7,291 bases of DNA from Treponema sp. (GTDB lineage: Bacteria > Spirochaetota > Spirochaetia > Treponematales > Breznakiellaceae). Below the pieces are notes generated by a model. It was not told the DNA's origin and made no database searches. It saw only the letters and a program-made list of their open reading frames with translations. Below are positions 1-5,708 of the stretch, in pieces. The translations under genes were made by a program, and so were the position numbers. Location: contig JAITRD010000093.1 of the NCBI GenBank assembly GCA_031288575.1, positions 1 to 7,291 of the forward strand, in the 5' to 3' direction. Every line of letters begins with the position of its first letter. The first letter of the stretch is position 1.

Positions 1-195
1 CCCCACGGGGACCACCGTTTCCTCCGTGGCGGGGGTGCCGGCGGTTTTTACGGTCTGATAAAGCAGGTCTTCAAAATCGGCCCGCATCTTTTTATAGCCC
101 GTGGTATTCACGTTGGCTAGGTTATTGGAAATGGTATCAATATTTGCCTGCTGCCCAATCATGCCGGCGGCGCCGGTCCATAAACTCCGTACCAT
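1..195 (-). CDS. flgG: FlgG, flagellar distal rod protein (N-terminal part)
   Basis: This is the N-terminal 65 codons of the distal rod protein of the flagellar basal body; the rest lies beyond the left edge. In spirochaetes the rod crosses the periplasm and connects the motor to the hook of the periplasmic flagellum. The family signature is clear: MVRSLWTGAAGM at the start, then the rod-protein motif NNLANVNTTGYKK (residues 28-40), then RADFEDLLYQT (42-52). The RADFEDLLYQT stretch and the QQANIDTI region fit FlgG better than FlgF, FlgC or FlgB. The ATG at 195 is preceded by a clear AAGGAG, which fixes the start. In many spirochaetes a flgF-like gene (also called flgG1) lies directly upstream of flgG. 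Here the upstream neighbour is instead a repeat element and a thioesterase gene. Identification is firm; full length cannot be judged. Confidence 0.93.
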   Translation of the reverse strand, partial: MVRSLWTGAAGMIGQQANIDTISNNLANVNTTGYKKMRADFEDLLYQTVKTAGTPATEETVVPVG

Positions 196-200
196 GTATA

Positions 201-206
201 CTCCTT
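201..206 (-). promoter_or_regulatory. Ribosome binding site of flgG
   Basis: Read on the minus strand this is AAGGAG, separated by five bases from the ATG at 195. It is one of the two best Shine-Dalgarno sequences in the window and supports the chosen flgG start. No convincing flgG promoter was found between here and the repeat element: a TATTAA hexamer lies just upstream, but no matching -35 is seen. Confidence 0.85.
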
Positions 207-281
207 GTTATTAATAGGGGAAACTTCGGGAACTAGCCGGAGCTTTCAGGGCTTCCCCTTAAAGAACCGCCCTTCAACTTA

Positions 282-387
282 CTAAACTTGACCCACAATT
301 CAGGCGGTAAATTTATTACCCAAGTACCGTTACCCCCTTTTAGGCTAAATTTGACCCACTTTTCTTGAGCAAGCCCGCAGGGGAGGG
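282..387 (+). repeat. Dispersed repeat, copy 1
   Basis: This segment aligns in the same orientation with the last 108 bases of the window (7184-7291). By eye there are about 13 mismatches and one 2-base length difference, so roughly 86% identity. Both copies begin CTAAACTTGACCCACAATTC, share GTACCGTTA in the middle and continue through CTTTTCTTGAG. Within the copy, the box CTAAACTTGACCCAC (282-296) recurs 63 bases later as GCTAAATTTGACCCAC (344-359). The same box appears inverted at 527-543. It contains no plausible gene. Multiple internal copies of a terminal box are typical of IS21-family insertion sequence ends, so it may be a remnant or non-autonomous derivative. That assignment is inference from box shape only. 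Confidence 0.85.
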
Positions 388-545
388 GGAAAGGCCGGGA
401 AAAACAGGGACCTGCAAGCAGGTCCACGGAATTCTCCGCCGGAGCGCATCGAAGATAGCAGAGGCGGACTCTACAAGCATTTTTCCCGGCATTTTCCCCT
501 CCCCTGCGGGAATTACACAGAATTTTGCGGGTCAAATTTAGCCTA
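341..545. repeat. 205-bp nested inverted-repeat element
   Basis: The outer arms are a perfect 17-bp inverted repeat, TAGGCTAAATTTGACCC at 341-357 against its complement at 529-545. Inside are a perfect 15-bp pair (374-388 with 496-510, CCCGCAGGGGAGGGG), then a perfect 10-bp pair (394-403 with 481-490, GCCGGGAAAA). The core has two small hairpins (408-425 and 434-444). The arms nest in order, so single-stranded DNA or RNA could fold into one long interrupted stem. The left arm sits in the dispersed repeat of 282-387. The right arm runs into the 3' end of the thioesterase gene and supplies its stop codon. Size, perfect terminal inverted repeats and lack of a gene are consistent with a MITE-like element. 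No target-site duplication was identified. Confidence 0.75.
399..425 (-). terminator. Putative intrinsic terminator, minus strand
   Basis: Read leftward, the palindrome GGACCTGC-TT-GCAGGTCC (408-425; about 7 bp of stem with a 4-base loop) is followed by CTG and five T residues (complement of 400-404). It lies about 110 bases downstream of the thioesterase stop codon, where it could end that transcript before flgG. The T tract is short and the hairpin is nested in a larger palindrome, so the function is inferred. Confidence 0.45.
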
Positions 546-978
546 AGGAACCCCGCTTTTCCTCTTTGGCCGTGGTAAACCCGTTGCCCAGCATTTCGGC
601 AATAAGAACCCCCAGATCATCCCGGATGCTTATCCGGTAGACCGACATGGTTTTGCCCTTCGACAGGCAGGCCGATTCAGCTATAAGCCGTTTCCCCCTG
701 CTGCTTTTAAAAAAGGAAATATAGCAGGACTGTCCCACGGTTATTCCCGCAGCGGCGCCCAGGAACATATTCAGGTTTGAATGAACCGCAAAGGCCAGAT
801 CCGCCAGGGTAAAAATCGCTCCCCCCTGAACCGCGCCCCCGGCGTTCCGGTGCATATCCTGTAATTCCATGCTGCACAACACCCGGTCTTCCTGTACTTC
901 GTCAATAACAATTCCCGAAGCCCGGGCATACCGGTCGGCGGAGAAAAAATCCCTGATTTTGTTTATATCAATTTCCAT
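538..978 (-). CDS. PaaI-type hotdog-fold thioesterase
   Basis: This 146-residue protein has the single-domain length of PaaI/YdiI-like acyl-CoA thioesterases, which hydrolyse acyl-CoA esters in the cytoplasm as hotdog oligomers. The family core is visible: H43 and N45, G47-G48, then QGGAIFTLAD (residues 51-60), where D60 aligns with the catalytic Asp of PaaI. The usual HGG of this loop is QGG here. The strand ending in GKTMSVYRISI (residues 108-118) is also typical. The substrate cannot be predicted. The ATG at 978 is favoured because the DINKIRDFF leader matches family N-termini, but it lacks a good Shine-Dalgarno. A TATAAT ends 7 bases upstream, so the mRNA may be leaderless. The last two codons (Leu-Gly) and the TAA lie in the terminal repeat of the adjacent element. 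The ATL gene is 102 bases upstream on the same strand. Confidence 0.88.
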   Translation of the reverse strand: MEIDINKIRDFFSADRYARASGIVIDEVQEDRVLCSMELQDMHRNAGGAVQGGAIFTLADLAFAVHSNLNMFLGAAAGITVGQSCYISFFKSSRGKRLIAESACLSKGKTMSVYRISIRDDLGVLIAEMLGNGFTTAKEEKRGSLG

Positions 979-985
979 GACCCCG

Positions 986-991
986 ATTATA
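986..991 (-). promoter_or_regulatory. Possible -10 box of the thioesterase gene
   Basis: On the minus strand this is a perfect TATAAT, with seven bases between it and the ATG at 978. Initiation at the normal distance would fall at or next to the A of the ATG. No recognisable -35 hexamer is present 16-18 bases further upstream, so this is a weaker call than the two promoters with both elements. Confidence 0.45.
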
Positions 992-1080
992 CCTTAGGAA
1001 AACTGATTCCGCTATATATTTCGTTTTTGGATTAATTTAAGCGCCAAGGGAAGGGGAGGTGCCGGAAAAGCCCTTCGCCG

Positions 1081-1413
1081 TCAAAAGTCCGGGCCGGGTT
1101 CGGCCTTTTGGCCCCGCCAGCCGTATTTTTCCAGATCTACCCGGCCGGCCTGGTCCGCCGCCACCCCTTCCGCCCGGAGCAGGGCGGTCTGCAATTCCCG
1201 GCCTTCCCCGGGGGGCAGGGCTATATAGCCGTCAGCGCGGATGATCCGGTGCCAGGGCAGATCCTGGGAACGGGCCAGGGAATGAAGGACCCGCACCACC
1301 TGCCGGGCGCCATTCGGGAGGCCCGCCGCCCGGGCAATATCCCGGTAGCAGGAAACCCTGCCCGGGGGAACGGCTTTGAGGGCGGCTATGATGCGGAGGG
1401 TTGATTCTACCAT
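1081..1413 (-). CDS. Alkyltransferase-like (ATL) DNA repair protein, MGMT family
   Basis: This 110-residue protein matches the C-terminal DNA-binding domain of O6-methylguanine-DNA methyltransferase. Motifs seen are IPxGxV-like AVPPGRVSCYRDIARAAG (residues 14-31), ARQV with the presumed base-flipping arginine R37, and PWHRII (53-58). In active methyltransferases the last motif is PCHRV with the alkyl-accepting cysteine. Here tryptophan (W54) replaces it, the hallmark of ATL proteins such as E. coli YbaZ. ATL proteins bind O6-alkylguanine and hand it to nucleotide excision repair instead of repairing it directly. The ATG at 1413 is chosen because the domain starts there; the frame stays open upstream but that part overlaps the divergent M23 gene antisense and shows no domain. 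No Shine-Dalgarno is visible. A TATTCT (1422-1427) ends eight bases before the start. Confidence 0.88.
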   Translation of the reverse strand: MVESTLRIIAALKAVPPGRVSCYRDIARAAGLPNGARQVVRVLHSLARSQDLPWHRIIRADGYIALPPGEGRELQTALLRAEGVAADQAGRVDLEKYGWRGQKAEPGPDF

Positions 1414-1468
1414 GTTTATAGAGAATAATAATAAACTGCTTAAAGAACCATAAGGAACTACCGCGAAT

Positions 1469-1497
1469 TTGACAACCGCGGGTTTATCTGCTATAGT
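1469..1497 (+). promoter_or_regulatory. Sigma-70 promoter of the M23-bactofilin-yaaR-ricT operon
   Basis: TTGACA (1469-1474), a 17-base spacer, and TATAGT (1492-1497) match the housekeeping sigma consensus at 11 of 12 positions with ideal spacing. Transcription should start near 1504, giving a leader of about 36 bases before the GTG at 1540. The -35 lies between two ACCGCG direct repeats (1460-1465 and 1475-1480). CCGCG/CGGCG-type inverted symmetry (1461-1465 with 1477-1481) also brackets it, so a regulator could bind there. Confidence 0.85.
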
Positions 1498-1527
1498 AAA
1501 GTGTGATTTTTGCCCGATATTTATTCT

Positions 1528-1533
1528 AAGGGG
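1528..1533 (+). promoter_or_regulatory. Ribosome binding site fixing the GTG start of the M23 gene
   Basis: AAGGGG followed by six bases places the ribosome on the GTG at 1540. An ATG at 1536 is in another frame and is too close, so the GTG is the best start. Confidence 0.65.
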
Positions 1534-1539
1534 TGATGC

Positions 1540-2577
1540 GTGGTTTCGGTCCATGAATATAAACGGTTTGAAAATAGTCTCGTCCAGCAGGTAAAGGGCG
1601 TTTTTGCCTTTTTTATCAGGGGGATGGCTCTTTTTTTCAAAACCCTGTTCCGGACAATTACCCGGCGTTATACAGTGGTCCTGGTCCCGCATTCAGAGAA
1701 AAAAGTCTATAATCTGCAAATTTCTGTTTTTTCAATTTGTTGTTTTTTTCTGGTTTTAACAGGCATTATCGGCGTGATTTGCTGGTACGGCGTGTCCTAT
1801 AATAACACCCGGGGCGTTCTGGTATCCAAAGACAGCCGTTTAAAAGATACCCAGGCAAGCCTTGACCAGCTCCGGGATGAAACGGCCCAGCTCCTGCGGG
1901 CCGCCAAGGGTTTTGAAACGGCCCTTGGCAGTACTCTGGCGTACTTAGGCGCGGACAGCGCGATACAAAAGACCGGAGACGCCGCTTCGGGGGATTTATC
2001 TTCCTTTTTTGATATTAACGAAACCCCCGCGGGCATACTCCCGGAGGTGGGAGATGCCCAGCGCCTGAGGGGGTACCTTTCTTCTGCGGTGGAACCGCTT
2101 AAGGAAATCGCTACCCTCCTCAACTCCCAAAGCGCCCTGCTGACGGAGATTCCCAGCATTTGGCCCATCCGGGGCGGGATTGGTCATATTTCCATGTTTT
2201 TCGGGCAAAACGAAAATCCTTTTACCGGGCAATACTATATCCATAAGGGGATAGATATGTCCACCTACCGCCAGGGGGATCCCATTGTGGCTACCGCCGA
2301 CGGACAGGTAGTTGCCGTTGAATATGACCAGGACGGTTTTGGTAATAACGTAATCATCCGGCATAAGCACGGGTTTTATACCAGGTACGGTCATATGCTT
2401 TCTTTCCGGGTTAAGGCGGGCCAGCGGGTTCAGCAGGGGGAGGTTATCGGGTATATCGGGAACACCGGCCTTTCCACGGGCCCCCATCTTCATTACGAGG
2501 TGCATATTGGTTCCGATGTGGTGGATCCCTATAAGTACCTTAATATCCGTTCCAGCATTGCCCGAACCGGCCGGTAG
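1540..2577 (+). CDS. Membrane-anchored M23 (LytM) peptidoglycan endopeptidase
   Basis: This 345-residue protein has a basic cytoplasmic N-terminus, one transmembrane segment at about residues 61-86, a charged helical stretch likely to form a coiled coil (about 97-130), and a C-terminal M23 zinc peptidase domain (about 206-335). Zinc ligands are complete: HKGID (H235, D239) and HLHYE (H316, H318), with H285 in the RYGHM strand as the other conserved histidine. It should therefore be an active periplasmic hydrolase that cuts peptide cross-links, not a degenerate LytM regulator. The next gene, 12 bases downstream, is a bactofilin. This pairing occurs in several phyla where bactofilins position M23 enzymes during cell-shape formation, for example Helicobacter CcmA with Csd1. 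A role in spirochaete shape or in wall remodelling is inferred. The gene starts with GTG and leads a four-gene operon. Confidence 0.93.
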   Translation: MVSVHEYKRFENSLVQQVKGVFAFFIRGMALFFKTLFRTITRRYTVVLVPHSEKKVYNLQISVFSICCFFLVLTGIIGVICWYGVSYNNTRGVLVSKDSRLKDTQASLDQLRDETAQLLRAAKGFETALGSTLAYLGADSAIQKTGDAASGDLSSFFDINETPAGILPEVGDAQRLRGYLSSAVEPLKEIATLLNSQSALLTEIPSIWPIRGGIGHISMFFGQNENPFTGQYYIHKGIDMSTYRQGDPIVATADGQVVAVEYDQDGFGNNVIIRHKHGFYTRYGHMLSFRVKAGQRVQQGEVIGYIGNTGLSTGPHLHYEVHIGSDVVDPYKYLNIRSSIARTGR

Positions 2578-2589
2578 CCGGAGTTTATT

Positions 2590-3021
2590 ATGCCAGCCCC
2601 TAAGCATGAAGATTTCTCAATAAATACTATCATTGGGCCGGGAACCAGTGTTAAAGGCGATATTGAATCCGGGGGATTCACCCGGGTAGACGGCAGCCTC
2701 CTGGGCAACCTAAACGCCCGGGGCCGGGTGGTGATTGGGGAAAAGGCCCGGATGAAAAGCCATATAACCGGTACCGTCGTAACCGTAGGGGGGGTTGTTT
2801 ACGGCAATATTTTGGCCAGCGAACAGATCCTTATCCTTTCCACGGGGCTGGTCTTGGGGGATATCATTACCCGGCGAATCCAGGCGGATGAGGGCTGCCT
2901 TATCCACGGCCAGATACGGGTGTGCCGGAACGACGCGGCCTGGGACAAGGCCGTAGCCGAATACCGGGATTTCCGGAGCATCCGTTCCGTGTTGTCGGCC
3001 TTTGCCAAAAACAATGGCTAA
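2590..3021 (+). CDS. Bactofilin (DUF583) cytoskeletal protein
   Basis: This 143-residue protein belongs to the bactofilin family: small proteins that form a right-handed beta-helix and polymerise without nucleotides into membrane-associated filaments. The family signature is the N-terminal NTIIGPGTSVKGDIES (residues 12-27), followed by a run of short glycine-containing turns such as VDGSLLGNL and ITGTVVTVGGVVYGNI to about residue 110. A short charged tail (111-143) follows the helix. The ATG at 2590 has GGAG six bases upstream. The M23 peptidase gene ends 12 bases before and the YaaR gene overlaps its last 8 bases, so the genes are co-transcribed. The likely job is to scaffold the upstream peptidase at particular cell sites. 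There are no transmembrane helices. Confidence 0.93.
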   Translation: MPAPKHEDFSINTIIGPGTSVKGDIESGGFTRVDGSLLGNLNARGRVVIGEKARMKSHITGTVVTVGGVVYGNILASEQILILSTGLVLGDIITRRIQADEGCLIHGQIRVCRNDAAWDKAVAEYRDFRSIRSVLSAFAKNNG

Positions 3022-3589
3022 AGTAGATACTTCCGGCAATCCCGCCCCCCTGGCAAATTCCCTCTCCGCGCTTATCCCCGGCGTTCTGGGACCTCGCCAG
3101 GGGACAGCCAAAAAAACTAAAAACAAGGATAAGGCTTCTCCGGTTAAGGAGGAGGCCAAAACTTCCTTTAGCCGGCTTTTGGAAAAACCCGGCGCGGCCG
3201 CGGAGCCCCGGGAACTTCCCCCGTCGGAAGAGGCGGTTCAGGAATTACTGGACGGGGTCCATGCCGCGGGGGATAATCTTAAAAACCGGCCCTTCCCGGA
3301 AGAAATTAAGGCCTATAAAAAGGCGGTCCGTAATTTTTTGCACCATGTAGTAAGCTATGGGTTCACCACGGAAATACAAGCCGGGATTCCCCGCTATTTA
3401 AAACCCGGCTTTAAGGGGGACCGCAGAAACCCGGATTCTTTGGATCGGGCTAAATTCGTGCAAATTGAGGTAGTGGATCGCAAACTGGAGCAGTTGGCCG
3501 CGGGCATCCTGAGCGGTCAGATGAGCCAGTTAAAACTTTTGGCCGGTATTGAAGAGATTACCGGGATTTTGATAGATCTATTGCGGTAA
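3014..3589 (+). CDS. YaaR-family (DUF327) protein
   Basis: This 191-residue protein has a disordered, lysine/proline-rich N-terminal third (to about residue 65) and a helical C-terminal domain of the YaaR/DUF327 family. Visible family features are the YKKAVRNFLHHVV helix (residues 101-113) and the C-terminal helices VQIEVVDRKLEQLA and IEEITGILIDLLR. The molecular function of the family is not established. In Bacillus-type genomes yaaR lies beside holB and yaaT (ricT); here ricT follows after 10 bases, so the old neighbourhood is kept without holB. The ATG at 3014 overlaps the bactofilin stop as ATGGCTAA and has no Shine-Dalgarno, which suggests translational coupling. A TTG at 3002 in frame would add four residues but is less likely. 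Confidence 0.82.
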   Translation: MAKVDTSGNPAPLANSLSALIPGVLGPRQGTAKKTKNKDKASPVKEEAKTSFSRLLEKPGAAAEPRELPPSEEAVQELLDGVHAAGDNLKNRPFPEEIKAYKKAVRNFLHHVVSYGFTTEIQAGIPRYLKPGFKGDRRNPDSLDRAKFVQIEVVDRKLEQLAAGILSGQMSQLKLLAGIEEITGILIDLLR

Positions 3590-3599
3590 GGAATAAATT

Positions 3600-4544
3600 A
3601 TGGATGATATGGATATAGAAGAGGAAGATATTTCCGCCTTGGAGGATAATCCCGCCGAAGAAGCCCTGGATGGCGCCGGTATAATCGTCGAATCCGAAGA
3701 CGCCGGGGCCCTGAGCCCGGATACCCCGGTTTACCGTTTGCGGCTCTTTTATTCCCATGAGACCTTCCTGGCCGCTTACCCGGGGGAGCCCCTGAGTCCC
3801 GGAAGCATGGTTGTGGTTCCCACCCGTTACGGTCAGGACTTTGCCCAGGTTATCGGGCCCATACACCGGAGCGGTCCCCAGGGGCTTTCCGAAATTACCC
3901 GGATAGAACGGCCCGCTACCGCGGAGGATTTGGAAAAATCCGCCGCAAACAGCCTGCAGGAGAAAGAGGCCTTTAGCATCTGTAAAGAAAAGATTGAGGC
4001 CCACAAACTGGAAATGAAACTCGTTTCGGTTCATTATCTGCCGGAGGAACCGAAAATTCTCTTTTTTTTCACCGCCGAAAACCGGGTGGATTTCCGGGAT
4101 CTGGTAAAGGATCTGGTAGGCATTTTTAAAAGCCGGATAGAATTGCGCCAGATAGGGGTCCGGGATGAATCCCGGGTCGTGGGCGGCCTGGGGGTCTGCG
4201 GCCGGGGTTATTGCTGCCATGCGGTTTCGGACAAGCTCAAACCGGTTTCTATAAAAATGGCGAAGGATCAGAATCTGTCCCTCAATTCCATGAAAATTTC
4301 CGGGCCCTGCGGGAGGCTCCTCTGCTGTCTCGCCTATGAACACGGGTTTTATAGCGAGCAGCGCCGGTTTATTCCCCAGGAAGGGTGTAAGGTGAATTAC
4401 GACGGGACCTTGTGGAAGGTTTTAGAGGTAAATGTGGTAACCGGTAAGGTTAAGCTCGCCGCCGAAGACGGCAGACAGGTACAACTGTCCGCCGCTTCCT
4501 TTGAAAAAGTAGACAACCGCTGGCGGGTGGTTGAAAAGGCATAG
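3600..4544 (+). CDS. ricT: RicT/YaaT, PSP1-domain iron-sulfur protein
   Basis: This 314-residue protein matches RicT (YaaT), which in Bacillus forms the RicA-RicF-RicT complex that carries [4Fe-4S] clusters and assists RNase Y-dependent mRNA maturation. The PSP1 region spans about residues 45-190. It is followed by the cysteine signatures CGRGYCC (200-206) and CGRLLCC (237-243), and the near-invariant stretch PVSIKMAKDQNLSLN (215-229) between them. All six signature cysteines are present. A distinct feature is an acidic N-terminal extension: the first 45 residues carry 16 Asp/Glu and no Lys/Arg. RicA and RicF partners are not in this window. AAGGA with seven bases of spacing precedes the ATG and overlaps the yaaR stop. 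The stop lies three bases from the stop of convergent cheB. Confidence 0.9.
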   Translation: MDDMDIEEEDISALEDNPAEEALDGAGIIVESEDAGALSPDTPVYRLRLFYSHETFLAAYPGEPLSPGSMVVVPTRYGQDFAQVIGPIHRSGPQGLSEITRIERPATAEDLEKSAANSLQEKEAFSICKEKIEAHKLEMKLVSVHYLPEEPKILFFFTAENRVDFRDLVKDLVGIFKSRIELRQIGVRDESRVVGGLGVCGRGYCCHAVSDKLKPVSIKMAKDQNLSLNSMKISGPCGRLLCCLAYEHGFYSEQRRFIPQEGCKVNYDGTLWKVLEVNVVTGKVKLAAEDGRQVQLSAASFEKVDNRWRVVEKA

Positions 4545-4547
4545 CCG

Positions 4548-5693
4548 CTAACGGGCCGTCTTAGCCAGGGCGCAAATGCGGCCGGCCATTTTATCCAGGG
4601 GAACCTGCTCCATTACATGGCCCAGCTCATAGGCGACCCGGGGCATACCGTACACCACCGCCGTAGCCTCATCCTGGCCCAGGGTCAGGCCCCCTTCTTT
4701 ATAAATGGTGCCAAGCTGTTCGGCGCCGTCCCGGCCCATGCCGGTCATGATAACCCCCAGGGCACGGTTGCCGTAGGATAAGGCCACTGAAGCAAAGAGG
4801 ACATCCGCCGAAGGCCGGTGACCGCTTACCTGGGGAGCGTCGGAAAGATGGACTATGTTTGCCAGGGACTTCCGTTCCACCTCCAGGTGCTTATTCCCCT
4901 GGGCAATAAGAATGCGGCCGGGGCGGATAAGGTCTCCGTCTTCGGCTTCTTTAACGTCCAGCGGGCAGATCCGGTCAAGGCTTTTGGCAAATTCGTTGGT
5001 AAACCCCGGCGGCATATGCTGGACCACCACAATGGGCACCTGAAGGTCGGCGTCAATCTGGGCAAAAACCACCCGGAGCGCGTCGGGCCCCCCGGTAGAT
5101 ATGCCGATGGCGATTATTTCTGTTTTAGCCGGTTTTCGTATAGGCGTGGGAGGAGGCGCGGGGGTTGCCGAGGCCCCCGGGGAAAGCACCGCCTGAATCC
5201 GGGCGGCAAAATCCTGGGCCCCTTCGGCCTTTTTGGCGGCCTGCGCTTCCGCAGGGGAGAGTGTTTTTTTCCCCTGAAGCCGCCGGTACTGGCCGCCGTA
5301 GCCCAGGAGCATCCCTACCAGGGTATCCTTTACCGAGGCGATATCCTCCGATACGGACCCGGAAGGCTTCTGGATAAAATCGCTTGCCCCCAGGGCAAGG
5401 GCCTCCATGGTTATCTCCGCTCCCCGGCGGGCTATGGAAGACAGGATAATCACGGGAATCTTTATTCCCTGTTTTTTCCGTTCTTTAAGGAATTCAATGC
5501 CGTTCATTTCGGGCATTTCCAGGTCAAGAACAATTACATCCGGGTTTACCCGGGGGATTTTATTCAGGGCAAATTTCCCGTTCATGGCCTTGTCGGCGAC
5601 CCGAAGCCCCGGGGTTGCTTCGATCATCCTTGATATCAGGTTGCGCATAAGCGCGGAATCATCGACCACCAAAACAGCAATTTCATCGGACAC
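4548..5693 (-). CDS. cheB: CheB, chemoreceptor glutamate methylesterase/deamidase
   Basis: This 381-residue response regulator removes methyl groups from chemoreceptor glutamates and deamidates glutamines, working against CheR during adaptation. The receiver domain (about residues 4-125) has D11-D12, the phosphoacceptor D57 in VIVLDLEMP, and K109. A linker rich in alanine and proline (about 136-190) leads to the methylesterase domain, with the catalytic triad S199 (GISTGG), H226 (QHMPPG) and D322 (TGMGRDG). All key residues are intact. Phosphorylation by CheA is expected to relieve inhibition by the receiver domain. The start is GTG at 5693, backed by a strong Shine-Dalgarno. The gene lies 15 bases after cheR in the same operon. 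Confidence 0.97.
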   Translation of the reverse strand: MSDEIAVLVVDDSALMRNLISRMIEATPGLRVADKAMNGKFALNKIPRVNPDVIVLDLEMPEMNGIEFLKERKKQGIKIPVIILSSIARRGAEITMEALALGASDFIQKPSGSVSEDIASVKDTLVGMLLGYGGQYRRLQGKKTLSPAEAQAAKKAEGAQDFAARIQAVLSPGASATPAPPPTPIRKPAKTEIIAIGISTGGPDALRVVFAQIDADLQVPIVVVQHMPPGFTNEFAKSLDRICPLDVKEAEDGDLIRPGRILIAQGNKHLEVERKSLANIVHLSDAPQVSGHRPSADVLFASVALSYGNRALGVIMTGMGRDGAEQLGTIYKEGGLTLGQDEATAVVYGMPRVAYELGHVMEQVPLDKMAGRICALAKTAR

Positions 5694-5698
5694 GCTCG

Positions 5699-5706
5699 AC
5701 CTCCTT
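5699..5706 (-). promoter_or_regulatory. Strong ribosome binding site of cheB
   Basis: The minus strand reads AAGGAGGT, a near-perfect match to the anti-Shine-Dalgarno, with five bases before the GTG start at 5693. It decides the GTG start and sits in the 15-base gap after the cheR stop. Confidence 0.88.
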
Positions 5707-5708
5707 TT

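Noticed and set aside
233..535. A 100-codon minus-strand open frame in the intergenic region
   Set aside because: It lies wholly in the dispersed repeat and nested palindrome, has no family similarity, and its sequence is explained by the inverted repeats.
196..1413. An integron cassette array, since two small same-strand genes lie next to palindromes
   Set aside because: No attC-type core sites of the RYYYAAC/GTTRRRY form were found, and the gap between the two genes has no palindrome.
1414..1692. An N-terminal extension of the ATL protein of 93 residues
   Set aside because: It is antisense to the promoter and first codons of the M23 gene, shows no domain, and the conserved domain starts at the ATG at 1413.
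4818..5633. A long plus-strand open frame (271 codons) opposite cheB
   Set aside because: It is the antisense shadow of cheB, whose catalytic and phosphoacceptor residues are all intact.
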